A stretch of DNA of 64,000 nucleotides from Corynebacterium uberis (GTDB lineage: Bacteria > Actinomycetota > Actinomycetes > Mycobacteriales > Mycobacteriaceae), in NCBI RefSeq assembly GCF_020616335.1, contig NZ_CP085051.1, positions 930,001 through 994,000 on the forward strand. The letters are read 5' to 3'. How positions within the stretch are numbered: position 1 is the stretch's first letter; each line of letters opens with the position of its first letter. The position numbers were made by a program, and so were the translations under genes. This document shows positions 1 through 7,458 of the stretch, one piece after another. The notes below the pieces were generated by a model. The model was not told the DNA's origin, ran no database searches, and worked only from the letters and a program-made list of their open reading frames with translations.

Positions 1-629
1 TCTAACTCCCCGCCGCTCAGGCAATCCGCCAGCAGGAGGCTGCCGCCCGGGGCCAGCAAAGGCAGGGCGGTATCTACGAGCGCGGCAAGCTCGAGCGGAT
101 CCACCTCCGCGTAGATGAGCTGATAGCTGCCCGGGGCCATGCGCCCGAGGACGTCGAGTGGCCGCGAGGTCAGGAAGCGGGCCCGCGATGTGGGCAGCCC
201 GCGGCGTCGGAAAGCGTTCCGGGCGAGCTCTTGGTGCGCGGCCTCCGGATCGATGCACGTCAGCGTGCCCGCGGGCATCCCGTCGAGGAGATAATGGCCC
301 ACCACGGCCAGCGCGGGGGTAATAGCAATTGCCGACGCCCCCGTCACCCCCGCCGTCGCGGCCGCAGCCAACATCGTGAGCGTGGCACCGGTCATCGGAT
401 CCGGCACGCTAACGCCTAACTCCTGGGAATCCTGCCGGGCGGCGTCCAACTCCGCCACGTCCGCACGCGGGGACAACGAGGCAGAAGCAGCGGTAAGGGC
501 GGAGGCAGACTGATCGGCGGCAGGGGCATCGGCCGCGACGCGCCGGGCCTCGACGTCACGCTGGCGGGCGTCAATGTAGTGTGCCAGGCCAGCGGCCTTG
601 TCCTGGGGGCTATGTTCAGAGGATGTCAC
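1..629 (-). CDS. O-methyltransferase-like protein (C-terminus cut by window edge)
   Basis: The reverse strand is open from a GTG at 629 to the left edge, about 209 codons, so the C-terminus is missing. The translation has an Ala/Ser-rich N-terminal part, then [19 protein letters not shown] and later [10 protein letters not shown], which fit strands 2 and 5 of a class I SAM-dependent O-methyltransferase (PF01596-like). The usual glycine-rich SAM loop before the first of these is not recognisable; the stretch reads ITPALAVVG. It diverges from sigE, an arrangement I recall from other corynebacteria. An in-frame ATG at 671 is an alternative start: the GTG has GGAG only 3 nt upstream, and the ATG has GGGGA about 4 nt upstream. 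The substrate cannot be inferred. Confidence 0.7.
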   Translation of the reverse strand, partial: MTSSEHSPQDKAAGLAHYIDARQRDVEARRVAADAPAADQSASALTAASASLSPRADVAELDAARQDSQELGVSVPDPMTGATLTMLAAAATAGVTGASAIAITPALAVVGHYLLDGMPAGTLTCIDPEAAHQELARNAFRRRGLPTSRARFLTSRPLDVLGRMAPGSYQLIYAEVDPLELAALVDTALPLLAPGGSLLLADCLSGGEL

Positions 630-894
630 GGTCTCCGATGGTAGGCCACCGGCTGGCCAACGGCGGCCCATGACATCCCCATTGCGTTCCCGTGGGCTCC
701 CTTTTGTTTCCCCAACCCTACGGGCGGGCAGCGTGCGGGGGAGCGGCACAGCTCACCGCCGCGCCGCTGCTGCGCCCGTTTGGGCCAGAATCTCAGCTAT
801 CGCGCAGCTCTTGCGGCGCAAACACCGTACATTCACAGAACGCTGTGCGCTGGGAAGCTGGTCATGGCAAGGAAGAGTTGGCAGAATAAGGCTC

Positions 895-1623
895 ATGTCC
901 ACGCAGTATTCCTCCGACGGCACCGCCGGACCCGCCAGCCTCAGCGGCCGCAGCAGCTTAAGAAGCTCCGCAGGCCCCACCGGGGCCGCGGCGCCGGCAC
1001 CCGCCCGGGATGTTCAGGACGGCCAGGATGCCCAGCAGGAGGCGGAACTGACCGGAACGGCAGCCTTCGACGCCGGCGTGGGTGATATGCCCAGCTGGGG
1101 CGAGCTGGTCGCCGAACACGCAGACAGCGTCTACCGGCTGGCCTACCGGCTGTCCGGCAATCAGCACGACGCGGAGGATCTGACACAAGAGACGTTCATG
1201 CGCGTGTTTCGCTCCCTGAAGCGCTATAAGGCAGGGACCTTCCGCGGGTGGCTGCACCGCATTACCACCAACCTCTTTTTGGATATGGTGCGCCACCGCA
1301 ACAAGATCCGCATGGAGGCCCTCCCAGAAGACTATGAGCGGGTTCCGGGCACGGACATGACCCCGGAGCAGGCATATAGCGTCAACCACCTGGACCCGGT
1401 TCTCCAGGACGCCCTCGATTCCCTGAGCCCGGACTTCCGCGTGGTGGTGGTGCTCTGTGATGTGGTGGGGATGAGCTATGAGGAGATTGCAGATACGCTG
1501 GGGCTCAAGATGGGCACGGTGCGCTCCCGCATCCACCGTGGCCGCAGCCAGCTGCGCACCCGTCTGGAACAGGCCGCAGAGGCCAGTGAGGAAGCACGGC
1601 TGCTGCTTCCCGCGCACCGATAG
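895..1623 (+). CDS. sigE: ECF RNA polymerase sigma factor SigE
   Basis: This is a 242-aa sigma-70 family factor of the extracytoplasmic-function class, which would direct RNA polymerase to envelope-stress promoters. Region 2 reads [20 protein letters not shown] followed by [18 protein letters not shown]. Region 4 has [20 protein letters not shown], then [20 protein letters not shown] as its helix-turn-helix. The ATG at 895 was chosen because the frame upstream runs into the divergent methyltransferase and looks non-coding; no strong ribosome site precedes it. The first 60 residues are low complexity, so a later start (GTG at 1078) is possible. The next gene encodes a zinc-type anti-sigma factor, which supports the assignment. 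Confidence 0.93.
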   Translation: MSTQYSSDGTAGPASLSGRSSLRSSAGPTGAAAPAPARDVQDGQDAQQEAELTGTAAFDAGVGDMPSWGELVAEHADSVYRLAYRLSGNQHDAEDLTQETFMRVFRSLKRYKAGTFRGWLHRITTNLFLDMVRHRNKIRMEALPEDYERVPGTDMTPEQAYSVNHLDPVLQDALDSLSPDFRVVVVLCDVVGMSYEEIADTLGLKMGTVRSRIHRGRSQLRTRLEQAAEASEEARLLLPAHR

Positions 1624-1691
1624 CGCGATATCCTGGTTTCAGCGTTCCGCAATTTGAGTCCGGTATTGAACTTTGGGAGGTGACCCGCACC

Positions 1692-2108
1692 GTGTCCACG
1701 CACCCGACGCGCCCCACGCAACGCCGTGGCGCCCGCGAGATGCGTGTGGTCGCCGCCGCCCGTGCCCGCTTCGACTCCATCGATCACCTGGGCCCGGAGG
1801 CGGTGGCCGCCTTCGTTGATGGGGAGATGACCCCGCAGGCCGCGCACCGCGCCCGGATGCACCTGGCCCTGTGCGCGGAATGCCGCCGCGATGTGGCCCG
1901 CCAACAAGGTACCTCTGCGGCGCTGCGTAACTCCTGTCTGACCTCCCGGCTCCAAGCCTCCGCGGAGCTACTTGCCCGGCTGAATGCCATTGCGCAGGAA
2001 GGCTGCCCGCCCGGGCCGGGTGCCGGGCCCCAGACCAAGGCCGAGATGTTGGCGCAGCGGTGGGAGGATCTCATCCAATCCGTGCGCCCGCACCGGCCTG
2101 GGCGCTAG
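1692..2108 (+). CDS. cseE: Zinc-associated anti-sigma factor of SigE (CseE/RseA type)
   Basis: A 138-aa soluble protein containing HLALCAEC, the H-x3-C-x2-C signature of zinc anti-sigma (ZAS) domains. It is preceded by VAAFVDGEMTPQAAHRARM, a helix typical of the family. It should bind and inhibit SigE until envelope stress releases it. It lies 68 nt downstream of sigE, as expected for a sigma/anti-sigma pair. The GTG at 1692 sits 11 nt after GGGAGG. A GTG at 1680 overlaps that ribosome site and is less likely. No membrane segment is visible, so it is cytoplasmic. The C-terminal 50 residues (EMLAQRWEDLIQSVRP) are likely the sigma-binding tail by analogy. Confidence 0.88.
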   Translation: MSTHPTRPTQRRGAREMRVVAAARARFDSIDHLGPEAVAAFVDGEMTPQAAHRARMHLALCAECRRDVARQQGTSAALRNSCLTSRLQASAELLARLNAIAQEGCPPGPGAGPQTKAEMLAQRWEDLIQSVRPHRPGR

Positions 2109-2141
2109 CGGCGTGCGGGCGCTGGCCTAAGGTAAAGAACT

Positions 2142-2597
2142 GTGTTTTCTAGTATCGGTTGGTCTGAGATCCTTGCGGTGGTGATCATCGGTCTCATCGT
2201 CATCGGCCCGGAGCGGCTACCCGGCGTGATCAAGGACGTGCAGGCGGCGATTTACGCGGCCCGCAAAGCTATTGCGAATGCGCGCGCCGAGCTTGACGGC
2301 GAGTTCGGGGACATCACCAAGGAATTCGATGAGCTGCGCGGGCCGCTGAGCCAGGTCGCGCGCCTCCAAAGGATGAGCCCCCGCTCAGCACTCACGCAGG
2401 TGCTTTTCGACGGCGACTCGACCGTGCTCGACGACCTTGACCCGCGAACTACTGCGCGCCCCAAGCCCGCACACAAGCCAACCGATACCGCCACCTCCGC
2501 CTCCGCGGCACCCCCGCAGCAACAGACCCCGCCGCGGCGCACCCCACCACCGGCCCCGCCTGCACCGGGCGGGTTCGACTGGAACGACATCATGTGA
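2142..2597 (+). CDS. tatB: Sec-independent translocase component TatB
   Basis: A 151-aa TatA/B-family protein: one N-terminal membrane helix ([20 protein letters not shown]), the conserved GPERLP hinge, an amphipathic helix, and a Pro/Thr-rich tail ending in GGFDWNDIM. TatB forms the twin-arginine substrate receptor with TatC. The position after sigE and its anti-sigma factor and the absence of the TatA-type FG hinge favour TatB over TatA. The start is the GTG at 2142, 12 nt after an AAGG. The SigE/anti-sigma/TatB order is conserved in corynebacteria and mycobacteria, as I recall it. NarG-type enzymes elsewhere in the window do not need Tat, so this is a housekeeping linkage. Confidence 0.92.
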   Translation: MFSSIGWSEILAVVIIGLIVIGPERLPGVIKDVQAAIYAARKAIANARAELDGEFGDITKEFDELRGPLSQVARLQRMSPRSALTQVLFDGDSTVLDDLDPRTTARPKPAHKPTDTATSASAAPPQQQTPPRRTPPPAPPAPGGFDWNDIM

Positions 2598-2624
2598 GGC
2601 CCGCACCCCGCGGGCGAGACGGCA

Positions 2625-3758
2625 TTAGTGCCGGGTGACCCCCAGGCCGAGGGACTTGCCGGCCAATGATTCGCGCCGGTGTGCCAGGGTCTGGGCGATG
2701 GCCACAAACTCCTGCGCCGCGGGAGTATCCGGCTGCGCGATGACCACCGGGGTCCCCGTATCCCCGTGGATGCGCAGCTGGGGGTCAAGCGGAATCTGGC
2801 CCAGCACGTCTACCTGCGTGCCCGTCAGAGCAGTCAGGCGGGTGGCAACCTGCTGACCGCCACCGGATCCGAACACGTCCATGGTGGTGCCATCGGGAAG
2901 GACCATCGCGGACATGTTCTCAATGACTCCCGCGACCCGCTGGCGGGTCTGCTGGCTAATCGAGCCCGCCCGCTCCGCTACTTCTGCCGCAGCCACCTGA
3001 GGGGTGGTGACAATGAGCAATTCGGCGTTGGGCACCAGCTGCGCCACGGAAATGGCAACGTCACCGGTTCCCGGAGGTAGGTCCAGCAGCAGGATGTCCA
3101 GATCGCCCCAGAAGACGTCAGTGAGGAACTGCTGCAAGGCCCGGTGCAGCATGGGCCCACGCCACACCACCGGAGCGTTGCCCTCCACGAATTGGCCGAT
3201 GGAGATGAACTTCACCCCATGGGCGATAGGAGGCAGGATCATGTCCTCCTCCATGACCGTCGGCTGCTGATCCGAGCCCATCAGGTGCGGCACGGAGTGG
3301 CCATAGATGTCCGCATCGACGATGCCCACCGACAGGCCGCGCTCGGCCAGCGCGCAGGCCAGGTTCACCGTGACGGAAGACTTGCCCACCCCGCCCTTGC
3401 CGGAGGCCACCGCAAACACCCGGGTGTGGGAGTTGGCCTGGGCAAAGGGGACCACTGGCTCTGAGTTGGCGCCGCGCAGCCGGGTGCGCAATTGGCGGCG
3501 CTGCTCATCGCTCATCACGTCGGTGGTCACGGTGACGGACTCCACGCCCGGTACTTCTGCCACGGCGGCCTGCGTGTTGGTTTGCAGGGTGTCGCGCATG
3601 GGACAGCCGGCGATGGTCAGGTAGATCTCCACGTCAACATGGGAGCCGTCAATCTCGACGGACTTGACCATGCCAAGCTCGGTGATGGGCCGGCCCAGTT
3701 CCGGGTCTTCAACCCGGGCGAGGGCGGCGCGGACGTCGGCGTGACTGAAAGTAGGCAT
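2625..3758 (-). CDS. mrp: Fe-S cluster carrier ATPase Mrp (ApbC/NBP35 family)
   Basis: A 377-aa protein. The first 100 residues form a MIP18/DUF59-type domain (VEDPELGRPITELGMV, with AGCPM). The rest is a deviant P-loop ATPase with ASGKGGVGKSS, the intradimer-lysine Walker A of the Mrp/MinD class, plus VDADIYGHSVPHLMG and LLDLPPGTGD. The family assembles and transfers Fe-S clusters. The paired cysteines many homologues use for cluster binding are not seen near the C-terminus, so its cluster-carrier role is inferred. The start is ATG 3758, preceded by a GTG at 3761 that could also serve. It converges on tatB with 27 nt between them. Confidence 0.92.
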   Translation of the reverse strand: MPTFSHADVRAALARVEDPELGRPITELGMVKSVEIDGSHVDVEIYLTIAGCPMRDTLQTNTQAAVAEVPGVESVTVTTDVMSDEQRRQLRTRLRGANSEPVVPFAQANSHTRVFAVASGKGGVGKSSVTVNLACALAERGLSVGIVDADIYGHSVPHLMGSDQQPTVMEEDMILPPIAHGVKFISIGQFVEGNAPVVWRGPMLHRALQQFLTDVFWGDLDILLLDLPPGTGDVAISVAQLVPNAELLIVTTPQVAAAEVAERAGSISQQTRQRVAGVIENMSAMVLPDGTTMDVFGSGGGQQVATRLTALTGTQVDVLGQIPLDPQLRIHGDTGTPVVIAQPDTPAAQEFVAIAQTLAHRRESLAGKSLGLGVTRH

Positions 3759-3793
3759 CACTGCCCGACTCTAGCGCTCTGAGTCAGGGTGCC

Positions 3794-4366
3794 TCAATTT
3801 CGCTGATCCTCATCTTCACCGCGGAAGTGTTGCGTGGGTTCGGCAAGCTCCTCGCGCCGCTCCATGGCTTGCGCGGCGGCGTCGTCAAGCTTGGACTCGA
3901 TGCGGGCGAGCACACCGAGCACATCCTCAAGCTCACCGCGCACGTAGTCGCGGGAGGCCATATCGCCGACCGCCAGCCGCACACCGGCGAGCTCGCGGGC
4001 AAGAAACTCCGTGTCCGCCTTCGTCTGCTCCGCCCGGCGGCGATCATTGCTCAAGGCGACCTTGTCCCGGTCCTCCTGCCGATTCTGCGCCAACAAAATC
4101 AGCGGAGCCGCATAGGCAGCCTGGGTGGAAAACGCCAGGTTAAGCAGGATGAACGGGTAGGGGTCCCAGTTCCACTTATAGCCGCCGATGTTCAGCGCAA
4201 TCCACACGATGACCACCACCGTCTGCCACATGAGGTAGCGGCCCGTGCCAAAGAAGCGGGCGACCTTCTCCGCCATGGCACCGATGGCATCGTCGTTGAC
4301 GGAAAACAGTTTGCGCTTCGACGCCGCGACCGGCGTATCCAGTGCGCTCTTCTCACGATCAGCCAT
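3794..4366 (-). CDS. DUF1003 membrane protein
   Basis: A 190-aa protein with two central membrane helices, about residues 46-64 (YLMWQTVVVIVWIALNIGG) and 70-92 (DPYPFILLNLAFSTQAAYAA), the hallmark of DUF1003. After LILLAQNRQEDRD comes a charged, probably coiled-coil cytoplasmic tail (about residues 95-190). The function of the family is not established. Its ATG at 4366 overlaps the end of the upstream MgtE-N/CBS gene by 8 nt, so the two are translationally coupled and probably act together. An accessory role in divalent-cation handling is an inference from that coupling alone. Confidence 0.85.
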   Translation of the reverse strand: MADREKSALDTPVAASKRKLFSVNDDAIGAMAEKVARFFGTGRYLMWQTVVVIVWIALNIGGYKWNWDPYPFILLNLAFSTQAAYAAPLILLAQNRQEDRDKVALSNDRRRAEQTKADTEFLARELAGVRLAVGDMASRDYVRGELEDVLGVLARIESKLDDAAAQAMERREELAEPTQHFRGEDEDQRN

Positions 4367-5642
4367 AGGTCACCTCCGGACGCAGTCCCGTCTCGCGCCA
4401 GTCTTCGGGCAGCAGGTGGTCAAGCAGGTCATCGACGGCAACAGCGCCGAGCAGATGATTATCCGCATCGATGACCGGCCCGCACACCAGGTTATATGTA
4501 GCAAAGTAGCGTGCCGCGGTCTCCTGAGTGTCATTGGCGTACAGCGGCGGCAGGTCCGGATCCAGAATCCCGGAGATCAGCGTCGAGGGGGGCTCGCGGA
4601 GCAGCTTTTGTAAGTGCACGCAGCCCAGGTACCGGCCGGTGGGCGTCGCCGTTGGTGGGCGCACGACAAAGATGAGCGAGGCCAGGGAGGTCGGCAGCTC
4701 CGGGTCCCGGGCCAGCGCCAGCGCCTCGGCCACCGTGGTTTGGGGGCTCAGGATCAGCGGTTCTGGCGTCATCAGGGCACCCACGGTGTCCGGCGAGAAG
4801 CTCATCAAGCGGCGCACCGGGCCGGACTCCTCCGGGTCCATCAACTCCAGGAGCACCTCGGCCTTGTTGTCCGGCAGCTCCTGGAGGATGTCGGCCGCAT
4901 CGTCCGGGTCCATCTCTTCGAGCACGTCGGCGGCGCGCTCAATGTCGAGGGTTTCTAGTAGCTCCGCCTGCCGCTCATCGGGCATCTCCTGGATGATGTC
5001 TGCCAGGCGGTCATCGTTGAGCTCATTGGCCAGCCGGTTGCGCTGCGAACTCGGCAGCTCATGAAGATAATTGGCCACGTCTGCCGGGTGCATGTCCTCA
5101 AAGGCCGCGATCGTCTCCGCCAACGTATCGGTCATGCCCACTCCGGCGGCGGTGATCCCGTGCACGTAATTCCACGGCACCGCATAGACCTCGCGGGAAC
5201 GCCCGAAGCGGGCCTTATTGCCAAAGACGGCGACCTTGGAAATGACCCAATCCCGGGTCCGGGTGCGCTCCAACTCCACGTCCGTGATCTCCACGGCGCG
5301 GCTGTGCAGATCAATGAGGTCCGGATCATCCGTGTGTACCTTGGATCCCACCAGGTCGCTCATGATTGTCAGCTCGCCGGTGCGGGTGTGAAACGCCCGC
5401 ATGGACACCGAGCCGGTAGCCAGGGTGATCTCGCCGGGCTCGATGCCAGCGATGCGCAGCATGGGGACAAAGATGCGGCGCTTGGTGGCCAGCTCCACAA
5501 CCAGCCCCAGCGCCCGCGATGACTGCCCATAGGGGCGGATGGTCACCACCACGTCGCGGACCCGCCCGATGGCATCCATGTCCGGTCCGCGCACCACCAT
5601 GCCCGCGAGTCTGCCTGCATACATTCGGGTAACCGCACTCAT
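4359..5642 (-). CDS. MgtE N-domain / CBS protein without a channel domain
   Basis: A 427-aa protein. Residues 1-170 form PRC-barrel-like modules (LAGMVVRG, IGRVRDVVV). Next comes an MgtE N-terminal superhelical domain with repeats such as MHPADVANYLHELP, DIIQEMPDERQAELLETLD and MDPDDAADILQELP. Residues about 305-410 are two CBS motifs (VGALMTPEPLILSPQTTVAE and ISGILDPDLPPLYANDTQET). In MgtE these parts sense magnesium and gate the pore, but the five-helix pore domain is absent here. The start ATG at 5642 has TAGACT 8 nt upstream and no ribosome site, so the transcript is probably leaderless. The downstream DUF1003 gene overlaps by 8 nt and may provide the membrane part. Confidence 0.85.
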   Translation of the reverse strand: MSAVTRMYAGRLAGMVVRGPDMDAIGRVRDVVVTIRPYGQSSRALGLVVELATKRRIFVPMLRIAGIEPGEITLATGSVSMRAFHTRTGELTIMSDLVGSKVHTDDPDLIDLHSRAVEITDVELERTRTRDWVISKVAVFGNKARFGRSREVYAVPWNYVHGITAAGVGMTDTLAETIAAFEDMHPADVANYLHELPSSQRNRLANELNDDRLADIIQEMPDERQAELLETLDIERAADVLEEMDPDDAADILQELPDNKAEVLLELMDPEESGPVRRLMSFSPDTVGALMTPEPLILSPQTTVAEALALARDPELPTSLASLIFVVRPPTATPTGRYLGCVHLQKLLREPPSTLISGILDPDLPPLYANDTQETAARYFATYNLVCGPVIDADNHLLGAVAVDDLLDHLLPEDWRETGLRPEVTYG

Positions 5643-5735
5643 GGAAAGGCAGTCTAAACCCCGGGGAGGGAACTCTTCCAACGGCTGCGGCGTTTGATGT
5701 TTAAGTAAAAACAATAATTGGAAGGTGGCCCGCAC

Positions 5736-6278
5736 GTGTCTTCACCCACGCCCCGTCAGAACGCCTCTTTTGCTCGCCAGGCAGCCATTGCGCGACAACG
5801 CCCAGCCGGCTGGCCGGTGGGCAGCTTTAGCACCTATGAGGAAGCCCAACGTGCCGTCGACGGCCTGTCTGATAAGGAGTTTCCCGTCGCAGCGTTGACC
5901 ATCGTGGGCGTGGATCTCATGGAAGTTGAATCCGTCACCGGACGGTTGACCTGGGGGCGGGTGCTCGCCGGCGGAGCAGCCTCCGGCGCATGGACCGGCG
6001 TGTTCGTTGGCCTGTTGCTGGGCATCTTCATGAACACCTTCTTTGGCCCGCTGCTCGCCGGACTGGCCTTCGGCGCCGTCTTCGGGCTGGTCATGGCCGC
6101 CGTGCCCTACGCCATGACGCAGGGGCGCCGCGACTTTACCTCCGCCACCACCATCGTGGCAGGCCGCTACGACCTGCTGTGCGACCCGCAGCTTGCGCCC
6201 CAAGCCCGCGACTTTGTGGCCACGCTGACCGGCAATACCGCCCCCACGCAGCAGGATGATTCAGGCGCCCAGCACTAG
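5736..6278 (+). CDS. YflT/GSP17M-like stress protein with glycine-rich membrane segment
   Basis: A 180-aa protein. The N-terminal module GSFSTYEEAQRAVDGLSDKE followed by FPVAALTIVGVDL matches the general stress protein 17M (YflT) domain. Residues about 85-135 form a glycine-rich hydrophobic hairpin (GAWTGVFVGLLLGIFMNTFF; LAGLAFGAVFGLVMAAVPYA). A short hydrophilic end follows. The molecular role is unknown. The GTG at 5736 lies 7 nt after GGAAGGTGG, a good ribosome site. It is divergent from the MgtE-N/CBS gene across an AT-rich 93-nt promoter region. Confidence 0.8.
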   Translation: MSSPTPRQNASFARQAAIARQRPAGWPVGSFSTYEEAQRAVDGLSDKEFPVAALTIVGVDLMEVESVTGRLTWGRVLAGGAASGAWTGVFVGLLLGIFMNTFFGPLLAGLAFGAVFGLVMAAVPYAMTQGRRDFTSATTIVAGRYDLLCDPQLAPQARDFVATLTGNTAPTQQDDSGAQH

Positions 6279-6296
6279 CGGCTACCATTAACCGCC

Positions 6297-7088
6297 ATGA
6301 CCGCCGTGAGCCACGTCCGAACCCTGTGCGCCGCCCTCCTTGTCACCGCCTGCGCGGTGGGGGCATCAGGCACGCTCGTCGCGTGCGCAGACAGCGACCG
6401 CTTGGCCCGCCCCAACACCGATAGTGAGCAGGTGGGCCAGCGCGGCAAGAAGGCTCCCCAGGAGGCTGACGTCACGCAGACCGATGGTCCGCAGGCGCGC
6501 GATGGGCGAGTGGACATCGTGGTGGCGGCAGGCGACGTCGAAAAGCGGGCACTGGCACACATCTACCGCATGGCGCTGCTCGACGAGGGCATTCCGGCCG
6601 TGGTAGAGGCCCGCGAAACCACCCAGGATGAGCGCATGGAATGGCTCACGGATCCCGGCGTGGACATGGTCATCGGCTGCACCGGGGAACTGCTCACCCA
6701 GCGCTCCCCGCACGAGGCCGAGCAGCTGCGCGACCAGCTCACCGCCGGTGCGATCGCAGACCCAGTCCAGGCCACCTATGAAGCCCTAGCGGCAACGTTG
6801 TCCTATCAATTCGACGTCCCCGATCCGTCGCCGGCCTCCGGCTGCCGCTCCCACAGCCCCGCAGCTGCGGGCTCGCATGCCTCCACGTCGCGCGACGCCC
6901 TGCCGGAGAGTTTCATCCCGATCTTCCGCAAAACCGCGGTCGACCGCGAAGGGCTCAAGGGCATCAACGGGATTACCCGGCTGGTGACCACCGCAGATAT
7001 AGAAAAGCTCGTCGCCGAGGCGGGCACCGATCCGAGCCGCGTCGACGAGCTCGGCGAGCAATGGTTCCGCGATAACGCGGGATCCTAA
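6297..7088 (+). CDS. Secreted lipoprotein resembling an OpuAC-type binding protein
   Basis: A 263-aa protein with a signal peptide and lipobox LVAC (Cys about residue 30), so it should be anchored outside the membrane. The body VDIVVAAGDVEKRALAHIYR and DMVIGCTGELL, with NGITRLVTTADIEKLVAEA near the end, resembles substrate-binding proteins of glycine-betaine type ABC systems. It is short, though, and no permease or ATPase adjoins it, so transport is unproven. TACCAT ends 8 nt before the ATG and no ribosome site is visible, which fits leaderless expression. A strong hairpin follows the stop. By remembered order this is the position of the secreted protein upstream of odhA in C. glutamicum. Confidence 0.72.
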   Translation: MTAVSHVRTLCAALLVTACAVGASGTLVACADSDRLARPNTDSEQVGQRGKKAPQEADVTQTDGPQARDGRVDIVVAAGDVEKRALAHIYRMALLDEGIPAVVEARETTQDERMEWLTDPGVDMVIGCTGELLTQRSPHEAEQLRDQLTAGAIADPVQATYEALAATLSYQFDVPDPSPASGCRSHSPAAAGSHASTSRDALPESFIPIFRKTAVDREGLKGINGITRLVTTADIEKLVAEAGTDPSRVDELGEQWFRDNAGS

Positions 7089-7098
7089 AGCGTTCGTG

Positions 7099-7138
7099 CC
7101 CCACCGCCCGACCTGTGCGCCAGGCCTGGGCGGTGGGG
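7099..7138. terminator. Hairpin terminator after the lipoprotein gene
   Basis: CCCCACCGCCC (7099-7109) pairs perfectly with GGGCGGTGGGG (7128-7138) across an 18-nt loop, 11 nt after the stop at 7088. There is no U-run. It marks the left boundary of the cassette that follows. Confidence 0.65.
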
Positions 7139-7285
7139 TCAGGTGCGCAGGGGGAAAAGGGCACGCACGGCGGTACGAAGGGAGACACCCGTATAGGGGG
7201 ATGGTCCTTGAGGGGCCTATCGGGGGGAGGGTCTTCTCACTATCGTCGGGAACCGTACTCATTCGCCCCACCTGAAAGGGTCGCC
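7139..7285 (+). promoter_or_regulatory. Upstream region of the lipoprotein/ABC cassette
   Basis: There is no convincing gene here. The 147 nt contain G-rich runs and a few possible -10-like boxes (GTATAG near 7191; CTATCG near 7240), but no promoter can be named confidently. GAAAGGG at 7274-7280, followed 5 nt later by ATG 7286, is a good ribosome-binding site. So translation is expected to begin at 7286 and not only at 7445. Confidence 0.4.
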
Positions 7286-7458
7286 ATGCCTGCCCCCCCC
7301 CCCAATTCCTCTTAGCAAACGCGGCTGTCCAGCTGGTTGTTTCGGGCCCTCTCGTGGCTCAGGCCCACGCGAAGACATCGACTGTTAAGACCTCGGGGAC
7401 AACGACCCTACAGGCGATAGCTACCGGGAACGTGGTGATGGCACATGCCTCGAACTAA
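7286..7458 (+). pseudogene. Small secreted-peptide-like ORF interrupted at an 11-C run
   Basis: ATG 7286 has a good ribosome site but stops after 9 codons (MPAPPPNSS). Positions 7293-7303 are an uninterrupted run of 11 C. With one more C (or two fewer) the frame would read MPAPPP(P)QFLLANAAVQ, then LVVSGPLVAQAHA, and run on to TAA 7456-7458, about 57 residues. That product has a hydrophobic stretch ending in AHA, a plausible signal-peptidase site, then about 28 Thr/Ala/Val-rich residues without cysteine. The second frame has no usable start of its own. Its stop lies 14 nt inside the next gene, which suggests translational coupling. It may be phase-variable, a pseudogene, or a sequencing error in the homopolymer. 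No family was recognised. Confidence 0.5.

Noticed and set aside
1680..1691. GTG at 1680 as start of the anti-sigma gene
   Set aside because: It overlaps the GGGAGG ribosome site that serves the GTG at 1692.
7286..7458. The interrupted peptide as a lactococcin-972 or lanthipeptide precursor
   Set aside because: No Trp/Tyr/Gly pattern of lactococcin 972 and no cysteines for lanthionine rings; no modification enzyme adjoins.
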